Program-made: the position numbers and the translations under genes
Part shown: one piece after another, positions 48,564 through 57,728 of the stretch
Position numbering within the stretch: the first letter of the stretch is position 1
Layout of the letters: each line of letters opens with the position of its first letter
The notes under the pieces: model-generated
The model's database searches: none
Seen by the model: the letters and a program-made list of their open reading frames with translations, nothing else
Told to the model about the DNA's origin: nothing
Assembly (NCBI GenBank): GCA_020632885.1
Contig: JACKEQ010000004.1
Coordinates: forward strand, 248,001 to 312,000
DNA length: 64,000 nucleotides
Direction: 5' to 3'
Origin: Alphaproteobacteria bacterium
GTDB taxonomy: Bacteria; Myxococcota_A; UBA796; GCA-2862545

Positions 48564-50360
48564 ATGCGCACCGCCCTCCTCGTCATCCTCGTCGCCTGCG
48601 ACCCCGCCCCCGTGGACTCGGATGCACCGCCCGCCACGGAGGCTCCGGAGGACACCCGGCGGCTGAGCCTGGACGTGAACGTGAGTGCTGCCGGCGCCAC
48701 CGCCATGGCGCAGTGGCTCGCGGACCACCGCTGGACCAACCAGGTCGCCTGCGCCACGGACCCCAGGATGGTGTGCACGGGCGACGGCGAGATCGCCAGC
48801 CGGCCCGACGAGGCCCTCGCAGACCCCGCCGCCGACGTCACCGTCGCAGGCACCCTGCTCGTGCAGCCCACCGTCGTGGACTGCCCGCCCCCCTGGGTCG
48901 TCGGATCGCCCGACACGGCGGGGCTCACGACGGTGCCCGTCACCGTGGGCGACGCGGAGCTCGAGCTCCCCGGCATCACGCCCCTCGTGCACCTCGAGGC
49001 CCCTGAGACGGACGGTGTGCTCTCCTTCCGCTGGGAGGCCGCAGGGGAGCCCATGCAGCTCCACCTGAAGCCTGCCGGCCTGCCCGCCCTGCCCCTGGTG
49101 CTCGACGTCGAGGACGACGGCAGCCTCGACCTCCCCTGGTCGGAGCTCGGGCTGCATCCCGACGTGCTCGACTTCGCGGCGACCCTCGTGCGCCAGCGGT
49201 CCGGGACCCTCGACGGCGCGGTCGTCCCGGTGGACTGGACGGTGCGGAGCACGCTCACCCGGTATGTCGTCAGCGGCGGGGGCCACACGCTCCTCCACCT
49301 CGCCCCCACCTGTGCGGCGTCCACCCGCGTCGAGGGCGGGCCCACGTTCGCCGTGCCCGATGGAGCCGAGGGCTGGGTGTCCGTTCCGGCCACGCCCGGA
49401 GTCACCCTCCGCGTCGAGTCCGACGCAGGGCTCCTCGTGTCCGCCTGGAACGCCTGCGGCGGCGGCCCGGTGGGCTCGACGGGCACCAGCGACGGCGGCG
49501 GGTTCCTCGTGACCCCGGACGGTGCGTCCATCCTGCTCACCGTCGACAACACCAGCGGGGCAGCCCGCATCCGCCTCGTCCCGATCGAGCCTCCGGACCT
49601 CGCTGTCGACCCTCCCACCTGCTCCGATGCGCCCGCGCCGTCCCCGGGTCCGTGGCTCGTGGACGTCGCCTCCGCAGGCAACGACGTCGCCGTGTCGACC
49701 TGCGCGAACGACACGGGCATCAACGACGGTCCGGAGGTCGTGCTGCCCGTCGACGTGCCGCCCTGGGGCATGGTCGTCGGGTTCGCGGACGGTGCGGAGC
49801 GCCTCGCCGTCCGCACCACCTGCGAAGACGCGGACACCTGCGTCGCCGGGGCCCAGCGCCAGCCCGTCGTCTGGGCGAACCGCACCGGCCAGACCGCCCG
49901 GGTCCACGTGCTCGCGGAGTGGACACCGTGGTCCGAGCGCAGGCCCTCCTTCACCACCGTCGACGTCGTGGACACCGTGGCCCTCGACCCCGCGGATTCC
50001 TGCGACGGGCCCGTCCTGGACACGACGATCGCAGGCGTGCGCGGGTCCCTCGCGGGCCTCGTGTCCGACGTCCAGGTGTCGTGCGGGTGGGCCGGCCCCC
50101 TCCCCGCGGACGGCACCTACACCCTGCACGTCCCGGCGGGGGGCGAGGTGGAGATCACCGCCGCCTGGGAAGGCGGGGGCACCCTCCAGCTCCTCGATCG
50201 CTGCGAGGACCCGAGCTCCGTGCTGGCCACCGGGACGGCCCGGCGGTCAGGCGCGTCCGCACCCCTGGTCTGGCGGAACCGCGAGGCGGTCGACCGGACC
50301 TACACGCTCCGTCTCGCGGGCACCGAGGAGCCCTTCAGCGTCGCCATCCGACGACGCTGA
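48564..50360 (+). CDS. Large exported lipoprotein of unknown function
   Basis: A 598-residue lipoprotein. MRTALLVILVAC gives a lipobox LVAC, followed by an Asp/Pro linker (DPAPVDSDAPPATEAPEDTR). The body is dominated by beta strands with Trp and several cysteine pairs, for instance VVDCPPPWVVGSP, and Thr/Ser/Gly-rich linkers. Repeated units end in VSTCANDTGINDG and CEDADTCVAGAQRQPVVW, suggesting disulfide-bonded extracellular modules. I cannot assign a family. Its stop is followed by seven bases before the convergent lipoprotein gene ends. Confidence 0.68.
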   Translation: MRTALLVILVACDPAPVDSDAPPATEAPEDTRRLSLDVNVSAAGATAMAQWLADHRWTNQVACATDPRMVCTGDGEIASRPDEALADPAADVTVAGTLLVQPTVVDCPPPWVVGSPDTAGLTTVPVTVGDAELELPGITPLVHLEAPETDGVLSFRWEAAGEPMQLHLKPAGLPALPLVLDVEDDGSLDLPWSELGLHPDVLDFAATLVRQRSGTLDGAVVPVDWTVRSTLTRYVVSGGGHTLLHLAPTCAASTRVEGGPTFAVPDGAEGWVSVPATPGVTLRVESDAGLLVSAWNACGGGPVGSTGTSDGGGFLVTPDGASILLTVDNTSGAARIRLVPIEPPDLAVDPPTCSDAPAPSPGPWLVDVASAGNDVAVSTCANDTGINDGPEVVLPVDVPPWGMVVGFADGAERLAVRTTCEDADTCVAGAQRQPVVWANRTGQTARVHVLAEWTPWSERRPSFTTVDVVDTVALDPADSCDGPVLDTTIAGVRGSLAGLVSDVQVSCGWAGPLPADGTYTLHVPAGGEVEITAAWEGGGTLQLLDRCEDPSSVLATGTARRSGASAPLVWRNREAVDRTYTLRLAGTEEPFSVAIRRR

Positions 50361-50367
50361 GGCCCCT

Positions 50368-51402
50368 TCAGAGGCGCGTCGCCCGGCAGGCCACGTCGAT
50401 GAGGTCCTTCTTGCCGCCGCAGGTCTTGTAGCGGGCCATGTGGAAGATGCCCATGGTCACGTCCTGCACCTTGCGTGCGGTCTTCTCGTCGAAGGTGTGG
50501 GTGGCGTGCCACTCGATGCGACCGTCGGCGTTGGGCGCGGCGGCCTGGTCCTTCGCGAGGGGCACCCAGCCGGCATACGTGTCGTAGCTGTACGTGCAGC
50601 CGTCCTCGGGCTTCGAGCCGGCCTCGCCGATCATGTAGTAGTGGATCGGCTTGCCGAGCTCGTTCATCGGCGCCTCCTGGATCGGCAGCGTGGGGAAGCC
50701 TTCCTTGTCGCCGTCGAACATGTCGGACTGGTTGCTGCAGTGCTCGAACATGTAGGGCGTGTCGGTCTTCACGAACGGGTTCGTGCCCACCGGGTTGGTG
50801 TCCTGCACCTTCTCGCCGTCCTTCTTGAGCGTCCAGTACATGTCGTCCACCTTCAGGCGGCAGCGGCTGTCGACCTTGGCGAAGAGCTGGCCCTGCAGCT
50901 TGTTCCCGAGGCTGCCGCGGATGGCCTTCCACTGGGCGAACGCGGCCTCACCGGCCTGCTCGGCGGCCTTCATGGCGGCCTTGGCCTCCTCGATGGCCTT
51001 GTCGAGGTCGGCATCGGAGGCGTCGGTACCGAGCTTCTGCAGCTTCTTCTTGGTGCACTTGATGTCGTGGGCGAAGAGCGCCTCGCACCAGTCCTTGAGA
51101 CGGGCGGGCTCCACGCACTTCAGCTCGGGGTCCTTGCCCTCCTGCTGCTGCTTCTCGCACTCGTAGGTGTAGATGTCGCCGAGGGACATGGCGGTGTACT
51201 TCGCCTTCACCTTGCCGCCCTCGTCCACGAACTTCAGGCGGGCGAGCGGGTTGAGCTGATCGGGCCCGTTGGGCTGGGCCTCCGACATCACGAAGGTGTT
51301 GCCGGCCATGGTGTCGACGGTGAGGTCGCACGCGGGCGCGGTCGGGCCGCCACCCCCGCAGGCGAGGAGGAGGAAGGAGGCCAGGGGGGTCAGGTTGCGC
51401 AT
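50368..51402 (-). CDS. Lipoprotein of unknown function, coupled to a cyclophilin gene
   Basis: A 344-residue lipoprotein. ATG 51402 overlaps the stop of the cyclophilin gene by one base (TGATG); a GTG one codon earlier is possible. Signal MRNLTPLASFLLLAC with lipobox LLAC, then Gly and a Cys-rich N-terminus. Residues about 60-170 contain Lys-rich helices and eight or more cysteines (YECEKQQQEGKDPELKCVE, DIKCTKKKLQKL), and the C-terminal part has Trp/Tyr-rich strands (HYYMIGEAGSKPEDGCTYSY). The cysteines suggest disulfides, which fits the periplasm. The coupling to a prolyl isomerase may mean that isomerase helps it fold. Confidence 0.72.
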   Translation of the reverse strand: MRNLTPLASFLLLACGGGGPTAPACDLTVDTMAGNTFVMSEAQPNGPDQLNPLARLKFVDEGGKVKAKYTAMSLGDIYTYECEKQQQEGKDPELKCVEPARLKDWCEALFAHDIKCTKKKLQKLGTDASDADLDKAIEEAKAAMKAAEQAGEAAFAQWKAIRGSLGNKLQGQLFAKVDSRCRLKVDDMYWTLKKDGEKVQDTNPVGTNPFVKTDTPYMFEHCSNQSDMFDGDKEGFPTLPIQEAPMNELGKPIHYYMIGEAGSKPEDGCTYSYDTYAGWVPLAKDQAAAPNADGRIEWHATHTFDEKTARKVQDVTMGIFHMARYKTCGGKKDLIDVACRATRL

Positions 51403-52175
51403 CACTTCCTCTCGATCTGGATGTGCTCGATCACGACGGGGTCGTTGGGCTTCGTGCGGGTGGCGGGGGTGGTCACGATCTCCTGCACCACCGGAAGGTC
51501 GCAGCTCCCGAAGATGGTGTGCTTCCCGTTCAGGTGCGGGGTGTCCTTCACCGTGATGAAGAACTGCGAGCCGTTGGTCTTGGGGCCCGCGTTGGCCATG
51601 GCGAGGATGCCGGGCCTGTCGAAGACGAGGCCGTTCGCCGTCTCGTCGTCGAACCGGTAGCCGGGGCCGCCGGTGCCCGTGCCGAGGGGGTCGCCACCCT
51701 GGATCATGAAGTTCGGGATGACGCGATGGAAGACGACGCCGTCGTAGAGGGGCTTGCCCTGGACCTTCTCACCGGACTTCGGGTCGGTCCACTCGAACGA
51801 CCCCTCCGCGAGGCCCACGAAGTTGGCCACCGTCATCGGCGCCTTGTCGGGGAACAGGCTGCACTGGATGGTGCCGAGAGACGTCTTGAAGGTCGCGCTG
51901 AGCTTGCTGTCGCGCGTGATCTTCGCCCGGCTCAGGAAGTCGCTGACGTTGGCGTCGGTAGCCTCGAACAGCTCCCCCCGGTCGCGACCACGGGGCGGAG
52001 TGGGCATGGGACGGGGACGCGCGACCTTCTTCTGGGCCTCGAGCTGCTGCTCGAGCTCGGCCACGCGGGCCTGCAGACGGTCCCGCTCACCGAGGACCTC
52101 CTGGTGGACGTCGTTCGGGACCCCACCGCACCCCACGAGGGCTCCGAGCAGGGCGAGCCGCAATCCTGTGTTCAT
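51402..52175 (-). CDS. Lipoprotein peptidyl-prolyl cis-trans isomerase (cyclophilin)
   Basis: A 257-residue protein starting at ATG 52175 after GGAAGG. Signal MNTGLRLALLGALVGC with lipobox LVGC. Residues 25-55 are a short coiled coil (RDRLQARVAELEQQLEAQKK), then a Pro-rich linker. The cyclophilin domain (residues 90-257) is complete: VVFHRVIPNFMIQGGDPLGT with the catalytic Arg-Val-Ile-Pro and FMIQGGDP motifs, GILAMANAGPKTNGSQFFIT and HTIFGSCD. It catalyses proline isomerisation in exported proteins and is anchored to a membrane by lipid. The following lipoprotein gene is coupled to it. Confidence 0.92.
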   Translation of the reverse strand: MNTGLRLALLGALVGCGGVPNDVHQEVLGERDRLQARVAELEQQLEAQKKVARPRPMPTPPRGRDRGELFEATDANVSDFLSRAKITRDSKLSATFKTSLGTIQCSLFPDKAPMTVANFVGLAEGSFEWTDPKSGEKVQGKPLYDGVVFHRVIPNFMIQGGDPLGTGTGGPGYRFDDETANGLVFDRPGILAMANAGPKTNGSQFFITVKDTPHLNGKHTIFGSCDLPVVQEIVTTPATRTKPNDPVVIEHIQIERK

Positions 52176-52251
52176 CCTTCCACTCCATTCTGGCGGGCGG
52201 CACGATAACAACCCGACACCCAGCCGCACAGCCTGGCGTTCCGGGAGTCCC

Positions 52252-52968
52252 ATGGCCACGTTCGATCCCTCGGTCCTGCACCCCGCCCCGGACCTCGCCG
52301 AGCGCGAGCTGCCGGGCGCGGCGCGCAGGGTGGTCGCGATGGCCATCGACCTGGCGCTGCTCGTCCTGCCGCTCACGCTGTTCGCGGTCCTCGTGACCGG
52401 CGCATGGCTGTACCTCACGCAGCGGCCCCTCGTGGACGGGCTCACGGCCTGGATGTCGGACGAGGCCACCGGCGCGGACCTCCTGCCGCTCCTGGATGCG
52501 CTGGAGGCCTCGGATGCGACGCGTCTCCCGGAGGCGGTGCGCGTGGCCCTGGCCCAGGGACACCGCGAAGAGGCGGCCGCGCTTCTGGCCGAGGCCCCTC
52601 TGATGCTCTCGCTCCAGCTCTCGAGCGCCACGGAGAGCAGCGAGCACGACGAGCCCGGCGGCGTGCGCGTGGAGCTCGGCCAGCTCCTGCCCTCGGGGGT
52701 CGCCTGGGTCGCGCGCTTCGGGCTCGCCGCGCTCTACTTCGCCGTCCTCGGCTCGGGTGGACGGCGCACGGCGGGCAAGTGGCTCACGGGCCTGGAGGTG
52801 ATGCACCTGTCCGGCCGTCCCCCCACCCTGCTCGAGGCCTTCCAGCGCTTCCTGGCCTACTTCGTCACGGTCGGGAGCGGCGTGGGGTTGGTCGCCCTCG
52901 TCCAGGACCGGAACGGCCGGGCCAACCACGACCGCATGGTGCACACCGTGGTCCTCCGCCGTCGCTGA
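52252..52968 (+). CDS. RDD-family membrane protein
   Basis: A 238-residue protein with GGGAGTCCC before ATG 52252. It has the RDD signature in ELPGAARRVVAMAIDLALLV (the Arg...Asp of helix 1) and NRGRANHDRMVHTVVLRR-like DRNGRANHDRMVHTVVL (the final Arg-Asp-Asp-like basic tail). Hydrophobic segments lie at about residues 28-52, 150-170 and 190-215. Between them is an unusually long, Glu/Leu-rich insertion of about 80 residues. RDD proteins probably act in transport or membrane homeostasis; some exchange sodium and protons. Its stop is adjacent to the convergent lnt gene. Confidence 0.85.
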   Translation: MATFDPSVLHPAPDLAERELPGAARRVVAMAIDLALLVLPLTLFAVLVTGAWLYLTQRPLVDGLTAWMSDEATGADLLPLLDALEASDATRLPEAVRVALAQGHREEAAALLAEAPLMLSLQLSSATESSEHDEPGGVRVELGQLLPSGVAWVARFGLAALYFAVLGSGGRRTAGKWLTGLEVMHLSGRPPTLLEAFQRFLAYFVTVGSGVGLVALVQDRNGRANHDRMVHTVVLRRR

Positions 52969-52971
52969 CCG

Positions 52972-54477
52972 TCAGCGGCGCCCGCGGGCGAGAAGCCCGC
53001 CCAGCAGGGCCGCGCAGAGCAGCACGAACCAGTCGCCCCAGCGGCCGTAGAACGTGGGGAACGTGCGGCTCCGCAGCTCCACGAGCCGCTGCACGCTCTG
53101 GAAGTTCCCGGTCTCGGCGTAGATGTGCCCGTGGGGCTCCACCACGAACGACACGCCGGAGTACGTGCTGCGCAGGAGCGGGATGCCGAGCTCGGTGGCC
53201 CGGGTGGCCGCGAGCATGCCGTGCTGGTGCGTCTCCGCCGTGTCGCCGAACCAGGCGTCGTTCGTGACGTTCACGAACAGGTCGGGTGCGTCGAAGCTCC
53301 GGCAGGTCCCCGAGAGGATGGCCTCGTAGCAGATGGGTGCCGCGACCTTCATGCCCGCCACCGGCAGCAGCACGGGCTCGGTGCCCGCCCGGAAGTCGCC
53401 GATGCCCCCGATGAGGTCGGCCAGCCCGGGCAGGTACTCGCCGAGCGGGAGGTACTCGCCGAACGGCAGGGGCACCATCTTGTCGTAGGCCCCGAGACCC
53501 CTGCCGTCGGCGCCGAAGGCGAACACCGTGTTGTAGAGCAGCAGCCGGTCGCCGTCGGGTCGGGCCGCCCCGGCCCCGACGATGAGGTCGTAGTCGCCGG
53601 CGTCCGCGAGATCCATCAGCATCTGTCGGGCGCGGTTCACCCGTCCGGGACGCTCGTTGAGCATGTAGGGGCTGCCGCCCTCGGGGAGCACCACGAGGTC
53701 GACCACCCCAGGCGGGATGGCCTCCATCCAGCGCGCCCACTCCATGAAGGACTCCTGGGCGCCCATCTCGAAGCGCTCCTCCATGCCGTACTGGCTCTGG
53801 AGCTGGGCGAACCTCACGACAGGCGCCTCGCGGAGCCCGGCCTCCACGGCCTCGTAGCGGGATCGACCGTAGAGCACCGTCCCGAAGAGCAGGGCCGAGA
53901 ACAGGAGCGCCCAGCGACCGGGGGGCTCGCGGTCGCCCTCGCGGAGCCGGAAGATCCACTCGCCCAGCACGGCGTTCGCGAAGAACACGAGCCAGGTGAC
54001 GGCCCACACGCCGGTGATCCCGACGATCTGCCAGGTGAGGGGCACGCGGTACTGGGCGGCACCGTGGGCGAACGGGAAGAGGAAGACCTTGGACATCGTC
54101 CACTCGAGGAGCACCCAGAGGGACGGCCAGGCCAGCACCCACGCCGATCCGAGCCGCTCGCGCAGAGGGGCCACCGAGCCCCAGAGCACCGCGTACGGCG
54201 AGCCGAAGGCCACGCTGAAGAGGCCGAGGATCAGGACCGCCACGGGCATCGGCAGGTTGCTGAAGGTGACGATGGTGTGCGCGATCCACGCGTAGATGGC
54301 ACCCGTGGCGACGGCCCCGTAGAGCAGGCCGAGCCGACGGTCGCGGCGGGTGTCGCCCATCATGGCGAGCATGGGCACGAGCCCGACCCACTGCAGGAGG
54401 TGGAGGTTGACCGGGGGCGCCTCGACGGCGAGCAGGAGCCCGGCCAGCACGGCCACCAGCGGACGGACGAGCTTCAC
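52972..54477 (-). CDS. lnt: Apolipoprotein N-acyltransferase
   Basis: A 501-residue enzyme that adds the third acyl chain to lipoproteins at the inner membrane. Six to eight membrane segments fill residues 1-200. The nitrilase-like periplasmic domain carries the catalytic triad: Glu266 in VVLPEGGSP, Lys333 in YDKMVPLPFGEYLP and Cys383 in APICYEAI, in register with E. coli Glu267, Lys335 and Cys387. VNVTNDAWFGDTAETHQH is another conserved block. The final residues form a last membrane helix. Its ATG overlaps the enoyl-CoA hydratase stop by four bases. The many lipoproteins in this window are its probable substrates. Confidence 0.95.
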   Translation of the reverse strand: MKLVRPLVAVLAGLLLAVEAPPVNLHLLQWVGLVPMLAMMGDTRRDRRLGLLYGAVATGAIYAWIAHTIVTFSNLPMPVAVLILGLFSVAFGSPYAVLWGSVAPLRERLGSAWVLAWPSLWVLLEWTMSKVFLFPFAHGAAQYRVPLTWQIVGITGVWAVTWLVFFANAVLGEWIFRLREGDREPPGRWALLFSALLFGTVLYGRSRYEAVEAGLREAPVVRFAQLQSQYGMEERFEMGAQESFMEWARWMEAIPPGVVDLVVLPEGGSPYMLNERPGRVNRARQMLMDLADAGDYDLIVGAGAARPDGDRLLLYNTVFAFGADGRGLGAYDKMVPLPFGEYLPLGEYLPGLADLIGGIGDFRAGTEPVLLPVAGMKVAAPICYEAILSGTCRSFDAPDLFVNVTNDAWFGDTAETHQHGMLAATRATELGIPLLRSTYSGVSFVVEPHGHIYAETGNFQSVQRLVELRSRTFPTFYGRWGDWFVLLCAALLGGLLARGRR

Positions 54478-55262
54478 CAGCGCGCCTCCCGCTTCTGCGC
54501 GAAGGCCTGCAGGCCCTCGAGCACCTCACCGGACAGCAGGGCCCGCACGCCCGCCTCGGTCTCGTCGCCGAACCGGTCGTCACCCGGCCAGGACCGCAGG
54601 ACCGCGAGGGCCTCCCGCGTGGCCGTGGGCGCCTGGGCCGCGATCTGGCGCGCCAGACCCTCCGCGCGCGCCAGCGCCTGACCGTCCGGCACGACCTCGT
54701 TCACGAGCCCCCAGGACTCCGCCCGCTGCGCGTCGATCGTGGCGGCCGTCAGCGCGAGCTGCGCGGCCCGCGCACGCCCCACGAGGCGCGACAGGCGCAC
54801 GGTGCCCCCGACGTCCGGCACCATGCCCCAGCGGGTCTCGGGAAGCGAGAAGCGCGCCCCCTGCCCCGCCACGCGCAGATCCGCCGCGAGGGCGACCTCG
54901 AGGCCCCCGCCGAGGCAGCTCCCCTCGAGGGCCGCGACGACCGGCACGGGGATCGCGGCGACAGCGTCCACCGTGGCCTTGAGCTCGCGGATCACCGCCC
55001 GCAGGGCGTCGGCGTCCCGGCCCATCACGGCGGGCGCGAGGCGCGCGAGCAGCGGGTTGGCCGGGGAGAGGTCCATGCCCGAGCAGAAGTGGGCGCCCGC
55101 CCCGACCAGCACGACCGCGCGGGGCGGATCGGCGGCCAGGCCCTCCGCCACCTCGCGCAGGGCGGTCCACATGGGCCCGTGCATCGCGTTGTGACGCTCG
55201 GGCCGGTCGAGGGTGATGCGGGCCACGGGCCCGTCGCGCTGCACGCGGACTGCGTCGGTCAT
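54474..55262 (-). CDS. Enoyl-CoA hydratase/isomerase family protein
   Basis: A 262-residue crotonase-fold enzyme. The CoA site and oxyanion hole are seen in GAGAHFCSGMDLSPAN and PVVAALEGSCLGGGLEVALA, and the catalytic Glu lies in FSLPETRWGMVPDVGGTVRL, followed by RAQLALTAATIDAQRAESWG. A second catalytic Glu in the helix after the oxyanion hole is not obvious, so hydration or isomerisation, or another crotonase reaction, is possible. It overlaps lnt by ATGA, though no shared pathway is apparent. It is divergent from the ppk2-like gene. Confidence 0.9.
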   Translation of the reverse strand: MTDAVRVQRDGPVARITLDRPERHNAMHGPMWTALREVAEGLAADPPRAVVLVGAGAHFCSGMDLSPANPLLARLAPAVMGRDADALRAVIRELKATVDAVAAIPVPVVAALEGSCLGGGLEVALAADLRVAGQGARFSLPETRWGMVPDVGGTVRLSRLVGRARAAQLALTAATIDAQRAESWGLVNEVVPDGQALARAEGLARQIAAQAPTATREALAVLRSWPGDDRFGDETEAGVRALLSGEVLEGLQAFAQKREARW

Positions 55263-55315
55263 CGGTCGTCTCCGGCCGCCTCCTGTATCGTGGGCGGACC
55301 CTGCGGGAGACCACG

Positions 55316-56200
55316 ATGTACCAAGCCGCCGCCAGCCCCTGGCTCGTCCCCTTCGACGGGACGTTCTCGATGGACCACGCGCCCACCACGATGCCCGACC
55401 GGCCGTCCAAGAAGGAGGCCCGCCGCGATCTCGCCGAGCGGGTCGAGGAGATCGCAGAGCTCCAGCGCGTGATGTACGCCCACGACCACCACAGCGTGCT
55501 GTGCGTCTTCCAGGCCATGGACGCGGCGGGCAAGGACAGCACGGTCCGCCACGTGTTCTCGGGCGTGAACCCCGCGGGCTGCCAGGTGTTCGCGTTCAAG
55601 CAGCCCAGCAGCACCGAGCTCGACCACGACTTCCTCTGGCGCACCACGTGCCGGAACCCCGAGCGCGGCAGGATCGGCGTGTTCAACCGCAGCTACTACG
55701 AGGAGGTCCTCGTGGTGCGGGTGCACCCGTCCTTCCTCGACGGCCAGCGCCTGCCGCACCGCAAGGAGGGCGAGGCCCCCGGAAAGGCCTTCTGGGAGGG
55801 CCGCTACGCGAGCATCCGCGACCACGAGGCCCACCTGGCCCGGTCGGGCACGCTCGTCCTGAAGTTCTTCCTGAACGTCTCCCGCGACGAGCAGCGCGAG
55901 CGCTTCCTCGCCCGCATCGAAGACCGCTCGAAGAACTGGAAGTTCAGCCGCCACGACCTCTCCGAGCGCGCGCTGTGGCCGAAGTACATGGAGGCCTACG
56001 AGGACGCGCTGAACGCCACCAGCCGCCCCTGGGCCCCGTGGTACGCGATCCCCGCCGACGACAAGTCGGCCATGCAGCTCGCGGTGGCCACGATCCTGGC
56101 GGAGAACCTGAAGGCCCTCGACATGCGCTACCCGAGGCTGCACACGGCGGCCCTCGACGAGCTGGAGGCCTGCAGGCAGCGGCTGCTCGCCGAGGATTGA
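55316..56200 (+). CDS. PPK2-family polyphosphate kinase
   Basis: A 294-residue single-domain PPK2. The Walker A loop is residues 66-76 (QAMDAAGKDSTVRHVF), the lid and polyphosphate-binding region contains FAFKQPSSTELDHDFLWR and IGVFNRSYYEEVLVVRVHP with its Arg-Ser-Tyr-Tyr-Glu, and FLARIEDRSKNWKFSRHDLS is the next conserved block. These enzymes transfer phosphate between polyphosphate and nucleotides: PPK2 class I and II phosphorylate NDP or NMP. The class is not decided by the sequence. GCGGGAGACCACG precedes ATG 55316. It is divergent from the enoyl-CoA hydratase gene. Confidence 0.92.
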   Translation: MYQAAASPWLVPFDGTFSMDHAPTTMPDRPSKKEARRDLAERVEEIAELQRVMYAHDHHSVLCVFQAMDAAGKDSTVRHVFSGVNPAGCQVFAFKQPSSTELDHDFLWRTTCRNPERGRIGVFNRSYYEEVLVVRVHPSFLDGQRLPHRKEGEAPGKAFWEGRYASIRDHEAHLARSGTLVLKFFLNVSRDEQRERFLARIEDRSKNWKFSRHDLSERALWPKYMEAYEDALNATSRPWAPWYAIPADDKSAMQLAVATILAENLKALDMRYPRLHTAALDELEACRQRLLAED

Positions 56201-56258
56201 CAACTCCCCGACTCCCGGCACGGTACGATCCACGTACTTGCTTTGTGTTGGAGGGACG

Positions 56259-57728
56259 ATGGACCGCCGGAGCTTCCTGATCGGCTCGGCCGCCGCGGGA
56301 GGTCTGCTGCTCGGAGGGCGCGCCTGGGCGCGCTCCTGGGGCGACGCGCCCGACAATGCGACCTCGCTGATCCTGCCCGAGGGCGTCCGCGCCCAGAAGG
56401 TCCTCGAGATCTTCCTCTACGGCGGCATGTCCCCATGGGAGTCGTTCTACACGGTGCCCGAGCACACGGGCCAGTGGAACACCTTCGCCGGCCAGCGCGG
56501 CCAGGTCTACGCCTCCTGCGGCATGCAGTCGAACGACCTCCTGCTGCCCTGGGCCACCGACGGCGCCGGCGTGCAGGTGCACCTCGGTCCGAACGCGATG
56601 CCCATCCGCCAGCGCTCGGACGTCCTCGCGCGCACGCGGGTGGTGGTGATGCGCCACGAGCTCGAGCCCCACGAGGCCGCCATCCCGCACATGCTCTCGG
56701 GCATGCGCCTCGGGAGCCCGCGGATGGTGGGCATGGGCGGGCACCTCCAGCGCTACTGGCTGGAGCGGGCGCCGCGCATCGAGCCCTACGCCTACGTGCT
56801 CCAGCCCGAGAACATCATCGGCACCGACAACACGCGGGCCGCCTCGTCCATCGGGCTGCACCCGGGGTCCGCGCGGCCCCTGAGCCTGAAGATCGCCACG
56901 AGCCAGGCGTTCCTCGGGCGCCTCGACCGGTCGCGGGTCGGCGCGCAGGCCCCTGCCTTCGACGCCCTGTCGGCCTTCTACAACGGGCAGACGCGGTCGA
57001 GGTACACCGTGGGCGGCGAGCCCCTGCGGTCGGCGGCCCTCTCGGACCACGAGAGCGCGCGGGCCGGCGTGGAGGCCAGTGCCGCCATCCGCCAGATCCT
57101 GGGCGACGACTTCATGGCGAACCTCAGCGGATCGTCGTGCGGTGAGTCCGCCGGGCGCTCCTACAGCGCCATGGGCCTCGAGAACGCCGTCGCGCTGCTC
57201 ACCCATCCGACGGCACCCGCGCGGTACGTGAACGTCGTGGACACCGGGCTGGTCGAGGCGGACGGGGGCGGCGGCTACGACACGCACTTCGAGCACCTCT
57301 TCCCGCAGGCCCGCAACACCACCCACCTCCTCCAGGAGCTGGTGGACCGGATCAACGAGCCCGGCGAGAACGACCCCGACAAGATCGACCTCGACGACAC
57401 GCTCGTGATCCTCACCACCGAGTTCGGTCGCACGCCCTTCCGCCAGGAGGGGGGCTCCGGCACGAACCACCACCCCTACGGCTTCGTGAGCGTGCTGCTC
57501 GGCGGGCCCATCGGTCCCGACCAGTCCGGGATCGTCGGGTCGATCGGGCCGGACGGCACCTCGGACGACTACACCACGCCGTCCGAGCTGCGCGCCGGGC
57601 TCCTCGCGGCCTGCGGCATCTACCCGTTCGCCCACGAGTCCTTCGCGGTGGGCGACGTCCGCGACGCCCAGACCGAGCGGGACGCCCTCGCCCGGGTCAC
57701 CGAGACCGTGCTCGGGAGGGCCAGCTGA
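56259..57728 (+). CDS. DUF1501-family Tat-exported protein
   Basis: A 489-residue protein with GGAGGGACG before ATG 56259. A twin-arginine signal MDRRSFLIGSAAAGGLLLGG begins it. The DUF1501 blocks are visible: EIFLYGGMSPWESFY, PHMLSGMRLGS, VVDTGLVEADGGGGYDTHFE and LVILTTEFGRTPFRQEGGSG with THHPYGF-like NHHPYGFVSVLLGG. The fold is related to alkaline phosphatases and sulfatases. In many bacteria DUF1501 proteins are co-encoded with a partner exported lipoprotein carrying DUF1800/DUF1549-like parts. Here the partner follows with a one-base overlap (TGATG). Substrates are unknown. Confidence 0.9.
   Translation: MDRRSFLIGSAAAGGLLLGGRAWARSWGDAPDNATSLILPEGVRAQKVLEIFLYGGMSPWESFYTVPEHTGQWNTFAGQRGQVYASCGMQSNDLLLPWATDGAGVQVHLGPNAMPIRQRSDVLARTRVVVMRHELEPHEAAIPHMLSGMRLGSPRMVGMGGHLQRYWLERAPRIEPYAYVLQPENIIGTDNTRAASSIGLHPGSARPLSLKIATSQAFLGRLDRSRVGAQAPAFDALSAFYNGQTRSRYTVGGEPLRSAALSDHESARAGVEASAAIRQILGDDFMANLSGSSCGESAGRSYSAMGLENAVALLTHPTAPARYVNVVDTGLVEADGGGGYDTHFEHLFPQARNTTHLLQELVDRINEPGENDPDKIDLDDTLVILTTEFGRTPFRQEGGSGTNHHPYGFVSVLLGGPIGPDQSGIVGSIGPDGTSDDYTTPSELRAGLLAACGIYPFAHESFAVGDVRDAQTERDALARVTETVLGRAS

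Noticed and set aside
56197..56229. TTGACA overlapping the ppk2-like stop as a promoter for the DUF1501 gene.
   Set aside because: The nearest -10-like box (TACGAT) is 21 bases away, outside the usual 16-18.
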